A DNA stretch of 17,658 nucleotides. Origin: Hyphomicrobiaceae bacterium. Its GTDB lineage: Bacteria > Pseudomonadota > Alphaproteobacteria > Rhizobiales > Hyphomicrobiaceae. Of this stretch, positions 7,829 to 15,616 are shown piece after piece. Position 1 is the stretch's first letter. Every line of letters starts with the position of its first letter. The notes under the pieces were generated by a model. It was not told the origin of the DNA. It made no database searches and worked only from the letters and a program-made list of their open reading frames with translations. Location: assembly GCA_013214245.1 (NCBI GenBank), contig JABSQE010000166.1:1-17658 (forward strand). Reading direction: 5' to 3'. A program made the position numbers and the translations under genes.

Positions 7829-8335
7829 GGTTGTCCTAACAATCTTGTAAGAAACTATCTTAATAACTGTGTCAAAAAATATAAATATCGTGGTTTAATA
7901 AATAATATTAATTTTTTCTTTACATTTTTGAATAGAGACTTAGAGAAAAACTTCTTGGTGATTCCAATTTTATTTTATAGATTTTATTAGTTCTAATTCT
8001 CGGATTATGTCGCTACAGTAGCACAAGCTAAATATTCATAAATAAAAATGCATATTTATAATGCTTAAAATGATGACTCACTTTTATGAGGTAACGATTA
8101 TGATAATCGAGCTTCCTAAACTTGACTTGAAACTCCGACTAAGAGCAACCAGCTAGGAACAATGCGGATCGGAATAAGAGCAAAACACAATTTGTTTGTA
8201 TGAAAGAATTACTGTAAAGACCAGAAAGTTTCGTTTGTGTAATGTACATGAAATGAGGCTATTATTATATCAGTGCGCGCAACTAAAATAAAACGCGTGA
8301 AGCTTTTACAAATCTAAGCTTTAGCCTGTATTAAT
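7829..8335. other. AT-rich spacer between pseudoazurin and tRNA-Asn, with a possible gene remnant
   Basis: Mostly featureless AT-rich DNA. From 8100 an ATG preceded by GAGG at good distance opens an 18-codon frame (to 8156, sequence MIIELPKLDLKLRLRATS). The same frame continues to 8291 interrupted only by a TAG and a TAA. The start codon sits inside a dyad CGATTAT-G-ATAATCG (8095-8109). This could be a decayed gene start or a tiny ORF; I recognise no family with confidence. The tRNA transcript, read leftward, must end at the right side of this stretch. Confidence 0.4.
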
Positions 8336-8410
8336 TGGCTCCGCGGGTAGGATTCGAACCTACGACCGATCGGTTAACAGCCGATTGCTCTACCACTGAG
8401 CTACCGCGGA
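8336..8410 (-). tRNA. tRNA-Asn (anticodon GTT)
   Basis: Read on the minus strand the sequence folds as a full cloverleaf. The acceptor arm TCCGCGG pairs with CCGCGGA, there is a D-arm with AGCTCAGTGGTAGAGC, and the anticodon stem ATCGG/CCGAT holds loop CTGTTAA. The T-arm contains GTAGGTTCGAATCCTAC. The anticodon GTT is at 8376-8378, reading Asn codons AAC/AAT. Discriminator G is followed by an encoded CCA (8336-8338). All conserved bases are present. It stands alone, with no neighbouring tRNA. Confidence 0.97.
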
Positions 8411-9316
8411 TTACAGATGACTATATTCATATAACATATTGTTTATAGTTGTGCTAGCATAAATTTAATTTATTCGTATGGGAAGTTTAAAACAACATGA
8501 TCAACTACTTGAATATTTTAAGGTATACATATAATCTTAGATGCGTCTCTTGAAAAAAAGATATAACTTACATGCTGTTAAAGCTTTAAAGAGTGTAATC
8601 AAAAATTTTTTTCTTAGAAAGAAATGCACATGCTAGACATATTTTTGCTAAATCAATCACGTCTATAATTTCTTATCCAACTATAAACTTAGCTTTCTCA
8701 TAAGGAGGCAGGTCTTAAGAATTTTTATGTATATTTTAATTCGGCTTTATCGCACACCTTAAGACTAAACTCTATATTACAAGCTATCAATCTCTGACAT
8801 CCTTGGAGAAATATGCCATCTGCAGTTTGCAGTTAAGTATCTTTAAACCACTTGGGTCAAACAAATCCGAAGGGGTTATAAAAGTCGAAATGGACAGTCG
8901 AGTGTTGTTCCGTTACCCAGTTAAGCTATTCGCTTTAAGTGTGATATTTAAGGTTGTAAATAGGTCTCGAGCCAGATTGCCTGAAAAGTTTTCGAATTTT
9001 TGTCGCGTAGAGATTTAACAAATTATTAAAGAGAAGCTAAAGCAGATTTTAAGAACTGTAAAATAAGCTTGATTAAACTTCTTTCTCGTGTGAATGTATG
9101 AGTTTTTGAATAGTGAAGTTATGATTACGCAGTTGATTATGTTACAATATATTTATTATATGCGTCTACTGCGCTCTTACAAGTAAGCCTCACTTTACGT
9201 TTTGCTCAAAAGCATTGGAATAGATGTCTGTATGTGGTTGCAGCAAACAAACGACTCATTCAAACTTCTATAAAAAGTTTTGTATCGATCAGCTACATAA
9301 TGAGGTTGATCTCACG
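8411..9316. other. Long AT-rich spacer between tRNA-Asn and the NYN-domain gene
   Basis: At about 900 bases this is the longest gap in the window. It contains a near-perfect but apparently unused ribosome-site sequence AAGGAGG (8702-8708) with no start codon at a usable distance. It also holds an inverted repeat GTCTTAAG (8712-8719) / CTTAAGAC (8758-8765), and an open frame from a TTG at 8803 to 9018 (71 codons) that resembles nothing I know. An in-frame ATG at 9224 could extend the NYN protein leftward by 31 residues. I see no RNA gene. Decayed coding DNA is plausible but unproven. Confidence 0.45.
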
Positions 9317-11215
9317 ATGAGAAACACAATGACAAAGCCCGTCCTAAGCGCTATTTTTGTAGATTACGATAGCATTTATCTATCGCTCAAACTTAAAAAT
9401 GAGGAGAGCGCTTGTCGTTTTGCAAATCAATCTAAACGCTGGGTAGAGGCCATCGTATCTGGAGCTTTAATCACGACAAAAAATTCTTTTCTCAAGAATA
9501 CTGATAGACGTATCGTGATGTTTCGCTGTTACGGCAATCCAGTACCCATGCGCAGCGCGTCTGATAATTCTACTGATATGAATTCGTTTGCATTTGTCAG
9601 ACAGCATTTTTTGCACTCTGGTTTCGAGATTATTGATTGTCCACCATTAACAGCACAGCTAAAGAATTCGTCTGACATACGAATGGTCATGGATATACGC
9701 GATTTCCTCGATCACAAAACAGAATTTGACGAATTTATTATTTTGTCTAGCGATGCCGACTTTACCCCACTTCTGCATCGGCTACGAGCTCATGCTAAGA
9801 GAACTATAGTATTTACTAATGACGATACAATTGCTCCTTACACTGCCTTGAGCGATGGCGAAGTTAAAGAGTCTGAATTGATAAAAGTTTTACTCGACGA
9901 AAAGCTTTCTTTGGTTGAGTCCACATCTCTACCTCAGGACACTGGATCTAAACAATTACAAGATCAAATTATTAGTGTTGTTGTTCAAATGGTATTAGAG
10001 GCAGATCGACCTGTACCTCTTGAAACGCTGGCTGAAAGAGTTGTTTCTTTGGTGGGTTATGAATTAACAGTAGGGACTAACTGGCTAGGTGCTAAAAGTT
10101 TTTATAAGCTTCTTAACAGTTTAATCCCGGAAAGTGTAAATTTGAGCGAACAGCCACCGTATCTTGTATCCAACGCGCAGGTTGTGACTCGTCAACAGGT
10201 GGGACAGAGTTTAGACGTACCGTTATACTTATCTTCTGGTGAACAAAAATCGAAGACAGGTGATTCAATTAATTCTGGCGAATTATTATGCTCTGAAGTT
10301 CAATCTCCTCACTCTTTGCCAGAGGTAGCTGCTCAGGAAACAGAATTGAAATTTGCTTCATTCCCCTCAGCATATAGAAAAGGTGAACAACATTCCACCG
10401 ATAGGCAAGCGACACCACAGTTGGTTGGTGCGGATCCTGAAGACACAATGCTTTCTGCAGGGATTAGTGATTCAATCCCAACAGGCCAGGACAATATGAT
10501 AAGTCGCGATGAAAGCGATCCAACAACGTCTGAATTGCACGAAATCATTACTCGTATTCACAATGCTTGTCAGGCGCCACCATTTTCACCGCCAGAATAT
10601 CGCTCAATTCTTGCTATATTAGAGCACGAGATCTCTGAAAATCAATTGCAAGGAGTAAAAACTTTAGAAAATGTGGCACGAAGTGCCGCTAGTATAGGAA
10701 TAAAAGTTTCTGTAGAAGACGCTCGCTACATACTTGATGCCGTAACCGAAGGTGATCCCTGGTTAGACAAAGGGAACACTGCTATATTACTCGCTAAGCG
10801 CCTTCGAAGTCATGTAGTTAGGCGCTGTAAGGAACACGGCTTAAACCTCTCTTCTGGTGAACTAGAACTAATTGACGTATGGTTTGCTGCAGCGTCTAAT
10901 CCAGATTATAAGCTTTCAGAAATGAAGACTCAAGGCTCAGCTAAGGAGACGGTTCAAACAGCGCATTTTACCCCTTTGTTAGATGATCCTTTAAACCCCA
11001 AGGTCAATCACAACCAAGTTGATGAAGGCATGCGCGACAATGACGGCCGGGGTTGTGATAGTAACCCAACTGTATCTTCAACAGTACATAGAGTATCTTC
11101 ATTCGTAAATTCAGAAGATAATTTTTCGCAACCCTCTAACTATCAGAGATCCGAGACTTCTACCGGAGATTTGGATGAATATCCACGTATATTACGCAAT
11201 CGCTTTCGTAGCTAG
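9317..11215 (+). CDS. NYN-domain (PIN-like) protein with LOTUS/OST-HTH domain
   Basis: This is a predicted cytoplasmic RNA-acting protein of 632 residues. The N-terminal NYN domain (about 8-170) has the PIN-like acidic residues: FVDYDS (Asp16, Asp18), the VMDIRDFL Asp126 and SSDADFTPLL (Asp146, Asp148). This argues for an intact metal-dependent nuclease centre. Next, residues 215-287 look like an OST-HTH/LOTUS winged helix (VPLETLAERV, NWLGAKSFYKLL, PPYLVSN), a fold that binds RNA. A low-complexity polar linker of about 110 residues follows, then a helical domain at about 405-528 (PPFSPPEYRSILAILEHEI, EDARYILDAV, DPWLDKG, ELELIDVWF), then a disordered tail. The ATG at 9317 places the first strand normally. 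An in-frame ATG at 9224 would add a Cys-rich 31-residue extension not expected for the family; an ATG at 9329 is also possible. It is a single gene closed by a hairpin. RNA target unknown. Confidence 0.9.
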   Translation: MRNTMTKPVLSAIFVDYDSIYLSLKLKNEESACRFANQSKRWVEAIVSGALITTKNSFLKNTDRRIVMFRCYGNPVPMRSASDNSTDMNSFAFVRQHFLHSGFEIIDCPPLTAQLKNSSDIRMVMDIRDFLDHKTEFDEFIILSSDADFTPLLHRLRAHAKRTIVFTNDDTIAPYTALSDGEVKESELIKVLLDEKLSLVESTSLPQDTGSKQLQDQIISVVVQMVLEADRPVPLETLAERVVSLVGYELTVGTNWLGAKSFYKLLNSLIPESVNLSEQPPYLVSNAQVVTRQQVGQSLDVPLYLSSGEQKSKTGDSINSGELLCSEVQSPHSLPEVAAQETELKFASFPSAYRKGEQHSTDRQATPQLVGADPEDTMLSAGISDSIPTGQDNMISRDESDPTTSELHEIITRIHNACQAPPFSPPEYRSILAILEHEISENQLQGVKTLENVARSAASIGIKVSVEDARYILDAVTEGDPWLDKGNTAILLAKRLRSHVVRRCKEHGLNLSSGELELIDVWFAAASNPDYKLSEMKTQGSAKETVQTAHFTPLLDDPLNPKVNHNQVDEGMRDNDGRGCDSNPTVSSTVHRVSSFVNSEDNFSQPSNYQRSETSTGDLDEYPRILRNRFRS

Positions 11216-11234
11216 TATGTAATACCCTTATATC

Positions 11235-11259
11235 AAGCGTGGCAAATGTTTCCACGCTT
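11235..11259 (+). terminator. Hairpin terminator after the NYN-LOTUS gene
   Basis: An eight-base perfect stem AAGCGTGG / CCACGCTT with a nine-base loop starts about 20 bases after the stop codon. It is not followed by a strong T-run (CTTGGAATACTTG), so termination strength is uncertain, but position and GC content fit a 3'-end hairpin. Confidence 0.6.
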
Positions 11260-12023
11260 CTTGGAATACTTGTGATAATTTGTACGTGATAATTTAAGTT
11301 CAACCTATCCTCAAACTTAATGCAAATAAACAAAATAGGTACTTATTTTATATTTCGTTAAATTAGGTTTGCTAATTCCGTCATGATGCCAATTACCGCT
11401 GGTGTAGCCATGAAGCTTTAATGTTGAATTTTTGGGCAAAAAAGCTAGAACAGAATACTATTAATATTGTTCTTACTAATAATTTTAGAATATGAATTGG
11501 TCGCTCGTAGTACCAGTACAGCTTTTATGATCTCTACTTTAAAGGTGCTCACCACATGATTTGCGTGCTCTGTCTATCTCTTTAGATTGGGATATCAGAG
11601 TTAGTAAATGTAGTAAATACAAAATGCTAGAAACAATAAAAGTGATTTTTGAAACAATGTAACACCTGAGGAATATTAATTTTATATTGTATCTATCAAT
11701 TTCTTCGAGTTACTCACTTTCAACTTACCGCGATTGATTGCCATTCGGTCTTACTGGATAATACAACATATTGGCATTAAGATATAACTAGACTTGTTTT
11801 GCAATAGGGAGTGCTAAAAATCTGCTTGTTTAATTAATGATAAATTTAGCTTGCGCATTAGCAGATATGCAGCGTAGCAATGTAAGTCCCATACATTATG
11901 TTAGTATAACATGCATTATTGGGCGAAATGTAGAGGTGAATATTTTATTCAAGTTTCATGGGAAGTTGAATTGCAAAATAATTTACATTAGGATTTTTTT
12001 GAAAGACGAATTAGTCACAAAGC
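11260..12023. other. AT-rich spacer between converging NYN-LOTUS gene and cobQ
   Basis: No recognisable gene. An open frame beginning at 11837 runs 88 codons but its last third lies antisense to the 3' end of cobQ and its composition is unlike the real genes here, so I do not call it. No clear terminator for cobQ is visible on the minus strand. The stretch may be decayed sequence. Confidence 0.5.
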
Positions 12024-13499
12024 TTATTTCTGACAGGCAATTTGCCAAATTGCTTTGCAGTCGATATGCCGAGCTAAATGATCTGCAAAACTATCAAGAG
12101 TAGATTGTAGCTTTTTGTTATAATTAAACTCTTTAGCAGCAACCCCTGCACGCAGTGAATTAATGAAACTCCTGCGAAAAGCATCATTGCAGAAAATACC
12201 ATGTAGATAAGTTCCTGTAATCCGCCCACAAGCAGATATGGCACCATCAGGAGTTCCATTAATTTCGAAAGCAGGTCTGGCAGTATCCGGACCGATAGTT
12301 CGACCAATATGGATTTCATAGCCTGCTATCTGAGCCCCAGTCGCTAGGTGTAATCCGGCAACCGGCCGCACAATTTTTTTATCTGAAAGAGTTGTCTCAA
12401 CTCTTAACAACCTAAGACCTGTCCTCTTGCCGGCTAATCCTTCAATGCCGCTCGGGTCAGCAATTACATTGCCTAGCATTTGGTAGCCACCACATAGCCC
12501 AAGGACATGTCCACCACGGCGGACGTGGGCAGCAATATCTATATGCCATCCCTCAGATCGTAAAACGCCGAGATCAGCAAGGGTTGCTTTAGAACCAGGT
12601 AAAAGGATTAGATCAGCATCTAGAGGCAATGTACGTCCGGTACGCACGATGTCTAGCTCGATATTGGGCTCTAAGCGTAATGGATCTAGGTCATCAAAAT
12701 TTGCGATTCGTCCAGCAACAGGAACGATAATTTTTAATTTTTTACTGCTTTCTTGCGGCAGATTTCGGCTGGCTCGATCAATGTCAAGAATATCTTCTGC
12801 CGGGAGCCTTGAAGAGTCCGAAAAATAGGGTATCACCCCAAGTGGGACCCAACCTGTACTTTCATGAATAAGCTTCATACCATCAGTAAACAGTGAGGTG
12901 TTCCCCAAAAATTTGTTGACTACGAATGCTTTGATGTGCGCCCGATCACTTGATGATAAAACTGTATGAGTACCAACAAGACTAGCGATAACTCCGCCGC
13001 GTTCGATGTCTCCCACAAGGATAACTGGAAGGTTAGTCGCCTCAGCGAAGCCCATGTTAGCAATATCACCTGTCCTAAGATTGACCTCTGCTGGACTGCC
13101 TGCTCCCTCGACAATGATCAGATTTGCCTTGTTTGCAAGACGGTAATAACTTTCCAATACCATTGGAAGAAAATCGGCTTTGTATCGCCCAAAGTCATAC
13201 GCATCCATTCTACCCCAATTCTGACCTCGAATAATGATCTGTGAACCAGTTTCACTTTCTGGCTTTAAAAGTACTGGATTCATGTCAACACTTGGCTGCA
13301 CACCAGCTGCGAGTGCCTGCAGTGCCTGTGCACGACCAATCTCACCGCCGTCATGCGTTGCTGCCGCATTGTTCGACATGTTTTGCGGTTTAAAAGGAAC
13401 TACAGACATTCCTTGCCTTGCGAACAGACGGCAAAGACCTGCAACTATAAGTGATTTGCCGACGTTAGAACCTGTACCTTGTATCATGATTGCAGGCAT
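12024..13499 (-). CDS. cobQ: Cobyric acid synthase CobQ (glutamine-hydrolysing)
   Basis: The enzyme amidates the b, d, e and g side chains of adenosylcobyrinic a,c-diamide using ATP and glutamine, late in cobalamin synthesis, in the cytoplasm. The 491-residue protein is full length. The N-terminal ATP-binding domain (about 1-230) starts with MIQGTGSNVGKS (P-loop near 8-16), then FKPQNMSNNAA and NPVLLKPESETGSQ, both typical of CobQ/CbiP. The C-terminal triad glutamine amidotransferase domain has LLPGSKATLADL near 299-310, nucleophile Cys336 in GLCGGYQMLG, EIHIGRT near 395-401 and His433 in TGTYLHGIF. The ATG at 13499 has AGGA close upstream. No other cobalamin gene is in the window; it is isolated by about 760 and 680 bases. 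No cobalamin riboswitch motif was seen upstream, though a different symmetrical element is (13521-13569). Intact catalytic residues argue it is functional. Confidence 0.97.
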   Translation of the reverse strand: MPAIMIQGTGSNVGKSLIVAGLCRLFARQGMSVVPFKPQNMSNNAAATHDGGEIGRAQALQALAAGVQPSVDMNPVLLKPESETGSQIIIRGQNWGRMDAYDFGRYKADFLPMVLESYYRLANKANLIIVEGAGSPAEVNLRTGDIANMGFAEATNLPVILVGDIERGGVIASLVGTHTVLSSSDRAHIKAFVVNKFLGNTSLFTDGMKLIHESTGWVPLGVIPYFSDSSRLPAEDILDIDRASRNLPQESSKKLKIIVPVAGRIANFDDLDPLRLEPNIELDIVRTGRTLPLDADLILLPGSKATLADLGVLRSEGWHIDIAAHVRRGGHVLGLCGGYQMLGNVIADPSGIEGLAGKRTGLRLLRVETTLSDKKIVRPVAGLHLATGAQIAGYEIHIGRTIGPDTARPAFEINGTPDGAISACGRITGTYLHGIFCNDAFRRSFINSLRAGVAAKEFNYNKKLQSTLDSFADHLARHIDCKAIWQIACQK

Positions 13500-13520
13500 A
13501 GCATCCTAAACCTTAAAGAG

Positions 13521-13569
13521 TGATAGAATGTGGCCCATATCCAGATATTTGCTTTACGGGCTACTATCA
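13521..13569 (-). promoter_or_regulatory. Nested inverted-repeat element in the cobQ leader
   Basis: Outer arms TGATAG / CTATCA enclose GCCC / GGGC arms, and inside these ATATC / GATAT. The element ends 22 bases before the cobQ ATG, so in RNA it could fold as an imperfect hairpin in the leader. It lacks the conserved core of the cobalamin riboswitch. Regulatory role is inferred only from position and symmetry. Confidence 0.35.
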
Positions 13570-13670
13570 TGTATTAGAAATCGCGATTACACTGAAATCT
13601 ATTTCGTGTTCTAAATATGTTATAAATTTTTTTAAAACGGCTATTAATATACACAGCTTTGATTTTCAAT

Positions 13671-13711
13671 TACAAGCTTGTAGTTCTTATGCTTATACAA
13701 TAAGCATAAGA
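13671..13711. repeat. Adjacent perfect palindrome and 11-bp-stem hairpin
   Basis: TACAAGCTTGTA (13671-13682) is a perfect 12-base palindrome. Two bases on, TCTTATGCTTA (13685-13695) and its exact complement TAAGCATAAGA (13701-13711) flank a five-base loop. This lies between divergent genes, where no terminator is needed, so it may be an operator cluster or the leftover terminator of a lost gene. Confidence 0.65.
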
Positions 13712-14177
13712 TAGTTTATGATGATAAATGTGTTTTTGAGGTCTGATTTATGCCAGTAGTAGAGTTGTTTATTTGAATGGATATCTCTTCAATTATATAT
13801 AACAGAGGCCTGTAGAGCTAAAATAGGTATCATCAGACAGATGTTTGGAATTTAGTACCAGTCAATTCACTTCCACGAAGTATTTGTTGAAATTTTGTGT
13901 ATCGCTAGCTTAGGTCTTACTCTTCAAGTAGAACTGTGAATTTAAAACACAGGACTACACAGGAAAAATCACATCTTTTCTATCGTAGGACTAAAAGCAT
14001 TTATTTAAGAAATACACATGCATTTAAATACTACACTAAATCTTAGGGGGTATGAAGCTGTGAAAGATGAATATTTTTCTTGTAAAGAGCCATAGCTTCA
14101 CTAAGTGTCTGCTGGCGGCCGAGGTGAAGATACTAAAATCTTAAGTATATAATTAAATAACGAACTTGAGATGTGAT

Positions 14178-15425
14178 ATGCAAAATGAATTTAATATTGG
14201 TGCAAGCGACATGCAAAACCTAGCACAACTACTTGTGCATAACGGTTTGGGTCTAAAGGCAGGCCAGCAGCTTGTTGCCTCTGCACCTTTTGAAGCAATG
14301 CCACTTATCCGTGCCGTGGCTATTGAGGCATATAAAGTTGGGTGCTCTTTAGTAACATCGATGCTGGCCGACGATGCCATGAATATTATACGTGCTAAGT
14401 GGACACATGAGGAATATTTGAGTGCAGATAATATCTGGTTAACGGAGGCCTATGCTAAAGCCTATGAAGGTGGTGCGGCACGGCTTGCTATTACTGGTTG
14501 CAATCCAAATCTATATAAAAATCTTGATCAATCAAGAATTAGGGCAATCTCAAAATCTCAAATTAAATCAAGGCAGATTGTTTCACCTTACAGCTCTAAA
14601 TCAATTATAAATTGGACTGTAGCACCCTATCCTTTCAAAGACTGGGCTACGGCTATATGGCCAGATGTGTCTGCCTACGATGCACAAACCCAACTTTGGT
14701 CGCTGCTCCGTTCAGCTTATAGGCTTGATGAAGTTGATCCACTGCAAGCTTGGAAAAATCACAATAATCAACTTTATAAAAAAGCTTCTCAGCTTAACCG
14801 TATGCGTTTTGAAAAATTGCATTTTCGGGGTCCTGGAACAGATCTAAGCGTTGGCCTTGCAGATCAACATAATTGGCACGGCGGAAAAACAATTGCACAA
14901 AATGGCTGTGTTGGTAACACTAACTTGCCCACTGAGGAAATCTTTACGTGTCCGCACGCTTTGAAAGTTAACGGTCATGTAACAAGTACACGACCGCTCG
15001 TTTTTGGTGGTCAGAAAATTGACGGTATTTATGCCGTTTTTGAGAATGGAGTTGCAACAACTTTAAAGTCTATTAACGGACAGTCAATTGCTCCGCTGGA
15101 AACGCTGCTGAGCGCTGACGATGGTGCTAGACGTTTAGGTGAAGTGGCGTTAGTGCCACACTCATCTCATATATCTAGAATGAACCAGGTTTTCTTTAAC
15201 ACGCTACTGGACGAGAATTCATCGTGTCATATTGCTTTTGGACAAGCATACAGTAAAACGTTAAATGCAAGTTATGAATTATCGGAAAAAGCGCTCCTTG
15301 AGTGCGGAGCAAATTATAGTTCCGTCCACTTCGACTGGATGATTGGCTCAGAGAAGTTGGATATCAATGGCATTGTTGACGGAGCTGAAATTGCGCTCTT
15401 TCGGTCCGGCGAATGGACTCTATAA
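14178..15425 (+). CDS. M29-family aminopeptidase (AmpS/AmpT-like metallopeptidase)
   Basis: This is a cytoplasmic two-metal exopeptidase that removes N-terminal residues from peptides. From the ATG at 14178 it has 415 residues, the normal family length. A TTG at 14166 in frame would add four residues but has no ribosome site. The metal-site residues of the thermophilic aminopeptidase T family are all present. They are the Glu pair in NLPTEEIFTCP (253-254), Glu322 in RRLGEVALVP, His351 and Tyr358 in CHIAFGQAY, and His384 and Asp386 in SVHFDWMIGS. The spacings between Glu322, His351, Tyr358, His384 and Asp386 match those I recall for AmpT. The substrate-side motif GPGTDLSVGL (near 219-228) is also typical. 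No signal peptide. It is 191 bases before the RND exporter gene, on the same strand, so co-transcription is possible but not shown. Confidence 0.94.
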   Translation: MQNEFNIGASDMQNLAQLLVHNGLGLKAGQQLVASAPFEAMPLIRAVAIEAYKVGCSLVTSMLADDAMNIIRAKWTHEEYLSADNIWLTEAYAKAYEGGAARLAITGCNPNLYKNLDQSRIRAISKSQIKSRQIVSPYSSKSIINWTVAPYPFKDWATAIWPDVSAYDAQTQLWSLLRSAYRLDEVDPLQAWKNHNNQLYKKASQLNRMRFEKLHFRGPGTDLSVGLADQHNWHGGKTIAQNGCVGNTNLPTEEIFTCPHALKVNGHVTSTRPLVFGGQKIDGIYAVFENGVATTLKSINGQSIAPLETLLSADDGARRLGEVALVPHSSHISRMNQVFFNTLLDENSSCHIAFGQAYSKTLNASYELSEKALLECGANYSSVHFDWMIGSEKLDINGIVDGAEIALFRSGEWTL

Positions 15426-15616
15426 GTAGGTGGGCAAATACAGATTTTACATAAAACAAAACTATCACCCATTTTTGTGTGGTGTATCTTAAGAAATTAG
15501 GAAATTTTGTATGCGCCGGAAAAAAAGACCTTAATACGATATAGTCTTGGTTTGTAATTATTTTTGATATTATAAGGACGATTAAATCAATTGATATGTA
15601 ATTCGCTGAATACCCG

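Larger units (their letters stand above)
13500..14177. other. Divergent AT-rich spacer upstream of cobQ and the aminopeptidase
   Basis: Holds promoters for both flanking genes. Three structured spots are visible: the nested dyad at 13521-13569, the palindrome-plus-hairpin pair at 13671-13711, and a loose GAAGCTGTG / CATAGCTTC stem around 14055-14097. No coding frame looks real. Confidence 0.5.

Noticed and set aside
8665..8680. Possible DnaA box (TTATCCAAC) near 8668
   Set aside because: Two of nine positions depart from the consensus and there is no cluster, so it does not indicate an origin.
11837..12103. 88-codon open frame before cobQ's 3' end
   Set aside because: It overlaps the conserved end of cobQ antisense, has no ribosome site, and shows no protein-like pattern.
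13234..13509. 91-codon open frame antisense to the 5' end of cobQ
   Set aside because: It is a mirror of a highly conserved cobQ region; Cys/Ala-rich composition is explained by the opposite strand.
13500..13700. Cobalamin riboswitch upstream of cobQ
   Set aside because: No B12-box-like core sequence was seen on the minus strand; only generic symmetry is present.
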